Shown here: piece after piece, positions 62,727-64,000 of the stretch
Layout: every line of letters begins with the position of its first letter
Position numbering within the stretch: the first letter of the stretch is position 1
NCBI RefSeq assembly: GCF_023630205.1
Contig: NZ_JALPRR010000003.1
Coordinates: forward strand, 620,001-684,000
Origin: Pontibacter ruber
GTDB lineage: Bacteria; Bacteroidota; Bacteroidia; Cytophagales; Hymenobacteraceae
Direction: 5' to 3'
Length of the DNA: 64,000 bases
The notes under the pieces: model-generated
The model's input: the letters and a program-made list of their open reading frames with translations, nothing else
Told to the model about the DNA's origin: nothing
Database searches by the model: none
Program-made: the position numbers and the translations under genes

Positions 62727-63536
62727 ATGTCTGCCGCTGATAACTACATCGAATTAAACAGGCGCTCCTGGAACGCGCGCACTGATTTTCATGTGAAGTC
62801 TGACTTTTACGATGTCGAAGGCTTCCTGAAAGGCAATACCTCGCTTAAGGAGATCGAGCTGAATTTGCTGGGTGACCTGCAGGGGAAAAGCCTGCTGCAC
62901 CTGCAGTGCCATTTCGGGCAGGATACCCTCTCACTGGGCAGGATGGGTGCCCAGGTAACCGGTGTTGATCTTTCGGATAAGGCCATCAGCCAGGCAAATG
63001 AACTGGCGCACAAGGCAGGCATACCGGCAGACTTTATCTGCTGCGACCTTTACGACCTTCCGCAGCACCTCGACAAGCAGTTTGATATCGTGTTCACCAG
63101 CTACGGCACCATCGGCTGGCTACCCGACCTGCAGAAATGGGGGCAGATCATTTCCAGGTTCCTGAAGCCGGGCGGCAGGTTTGTTTTTGTCGAGTTCCAT
63201 CCTGTGGTCTGGATGTTCGACGACAACTTTAAAACAGTCAAGTATAACTACTTCAACGAGGGGCCGATCATAGAAACAGGCAATGGAACCTATGCCGACA
63301 GAGATGCGCCTATTGCGCTGGAATGTGTAACCTGGAATCACCCTCTTAGTGAAGTGTTAAACAGCCTGATCGGAAATGGGCTTGAGATCAACGCTTTCGA
63401 AGAGTTTGACTATTCTCCTTTCAACTGCTTTAATGAAACCATTGAAGTTGGGTCGGGCAAGTATCGCATAAAACATCTTGGCAACAGAATACCTATGGTA
63501 TATGCCTTGGTTGCTACTAAGAAAAGTGAAAATTAA
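62727..63536 (+). CDS. SAM-dependent methyltransferase
   Basis: A 269-residue class I methyltransferase. SAM-binding motif I is LLHLQCHFGQDTLSLGRMGA and motif II GVDLSDKAI; the post-motif region has FDIVFTSYGTIGWLPDL and a LKPGGRFVFVEFHPV strand. The substrate is unknown. The start at 62727 is well spaced from the preceding gene. Confidence 0.9.
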   Translation: MSAADNYIELNRRSWNARTDFHVKSDFYDVEGFLKGNTSLKEIELNLLGDLQGKSLLHLQCHFGQDTLSLGRMGAQVTGVDLSDKAISQANELAHKAGIPADFICCDLYDLPQHLDKQFDIVFTSYGTIGWLPDLQKWGQIISRFLKPGGRFVFVEFHPVVWMFDDNFKTVKYNYFNEGPIIETGNGTYADRDAPIALECVTWNHPLSEVLNSLIGNGLEINAFEEFDYSPFNCFNETIEVGSGKYRIKHLGNRIPMVYALVATKKSEN

Positions 63537-64000
63537 CATTACTCAACCCAATAGTTAGTTGAGGCTTTTCGCACATGTCCCATCTACAAATCTGTACTGG
63601 CCTTTATTCCCATGTCCACATCTCCTAAAACTTATAGATCGGAATTTTTATATACTTTTTCTCATATTGCCAATTCGTGAAATTTTGAATGCTTTTCTTT
63701 GCTTTTGTTTACTTTTGTCTATTATTTATTAAGAATATCTAATTATATCATATGTAAAAAAGCAATATTTCTACACTATTTGTTATGGTACTTTTATCTT
63801 ATTTTAAAGTTAATCTACTTGAAACAAAAGTAAAAATGAGAACTATGCTAATTTAAACCGTATAGGTTAGTATATGACGCAGAACTAGATTCGGTATGTA
63901 CTTAGTGCGTTGTGGTGAATACACAAAGCAAAGAAATGCTTGTTACAGTCAAATTATTTTAAACCTTGATTACACCAGTACCCTTCGTCGATACCTGCAG
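63537..64000. other. Gene-free AT-rich end of window
   Basis: 464 bp with very high A+T, stops in all frames and no recognisable RNA, hairpin of note or promoter. One TATACTT heptamer occurs at about 63651. A gene may begin beyond the window. Confidence 0.6.

Overview
The window looks like chromosome of a member of the Bacteroidota, most likely a Cytophagales/Hymenobacteraceae species close to Pontibacter. The evidence is a set of gliding genes (gldA, gldF, gldG, gldC), a protein with a type IX secretion C-terminal domain, promoters of the TTG-N19-TAnnTTTG type characteristic of the phylum, mostly weak Shine-Dalgarno sequences, and medium GC content. Genus-level placement is inference from gene content, not from a search.

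Region by region. 1-9.3 kb: an ankyrin lipoprotein, a truncated 3' copy of purL, a LytS-type histidine kinase and its LytTR regulator separated by an AT-rich serine hydrolase gene, then the complete purL. 9.5-14.1 kb: a tRNA 3'-end relic, a 16-repeat beta-propeller protein with a T9SS tail, and an intact tRNA-Glu. 14.2-20.2 kb: small unknown proteins, a SIMPL protein, a Cys-rich protein, a repeat-filled gap, RNase P RNA with a repeat inserted in its P12 arm, an Smr protein and a DUF2279 protein. 20.6-28.5 kb: pyruvate carboxylase, etfBA, a bifunctional-nuclease-type protein and a nucleoside transporter. 28.6-36.8 kb: an MlaFE-type lipid transporter, two SDR enzymes, gldA-gldF-gldG and dnaN. 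36.8-44.9 kb: nuclease-like lipoprotein, gldC, dcd, an SMR efflux pump, hemL, a TPR/ligand-binding protein and guaA. 44.9-47.8 kb: a 900-bp repeat graveyard, the SRP RNA, a transaldolase-family gene, a 67-residue protein and ftsE. 47.8-59.5 kb: a nonulosonic (pseudaminic-type) acid operon, pseB-pseC-AKR-SDR-spsF-like-pseGH-pseI-GT-flippase, with a GT61 glycosyltransferase transcribed divergently. 59.6-61.7 kb: an AT-rich island with small membrane proteins. 61.7-63.5 kb: an NmrA-like reductase and a methyltransferase; the last 460 bp hold no recognisable gene.

The most unusual signals are not genes. The heptamer TATACTT/AAGTATA occurs more than 100 times by eye, against about 8 expected by chance, inside genes and between them. 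Many intergenic gaps, several of them inside operons, hold large hairpins whose arms are built from short degenerate units, a different unit at each locus; one such element has entered RNase P RNA and another appears to supply the first codons of pseC. The purL fragment is a mosaic: 356 bp identical to the full gene, flanked by segments that differ only at synonymous sites.
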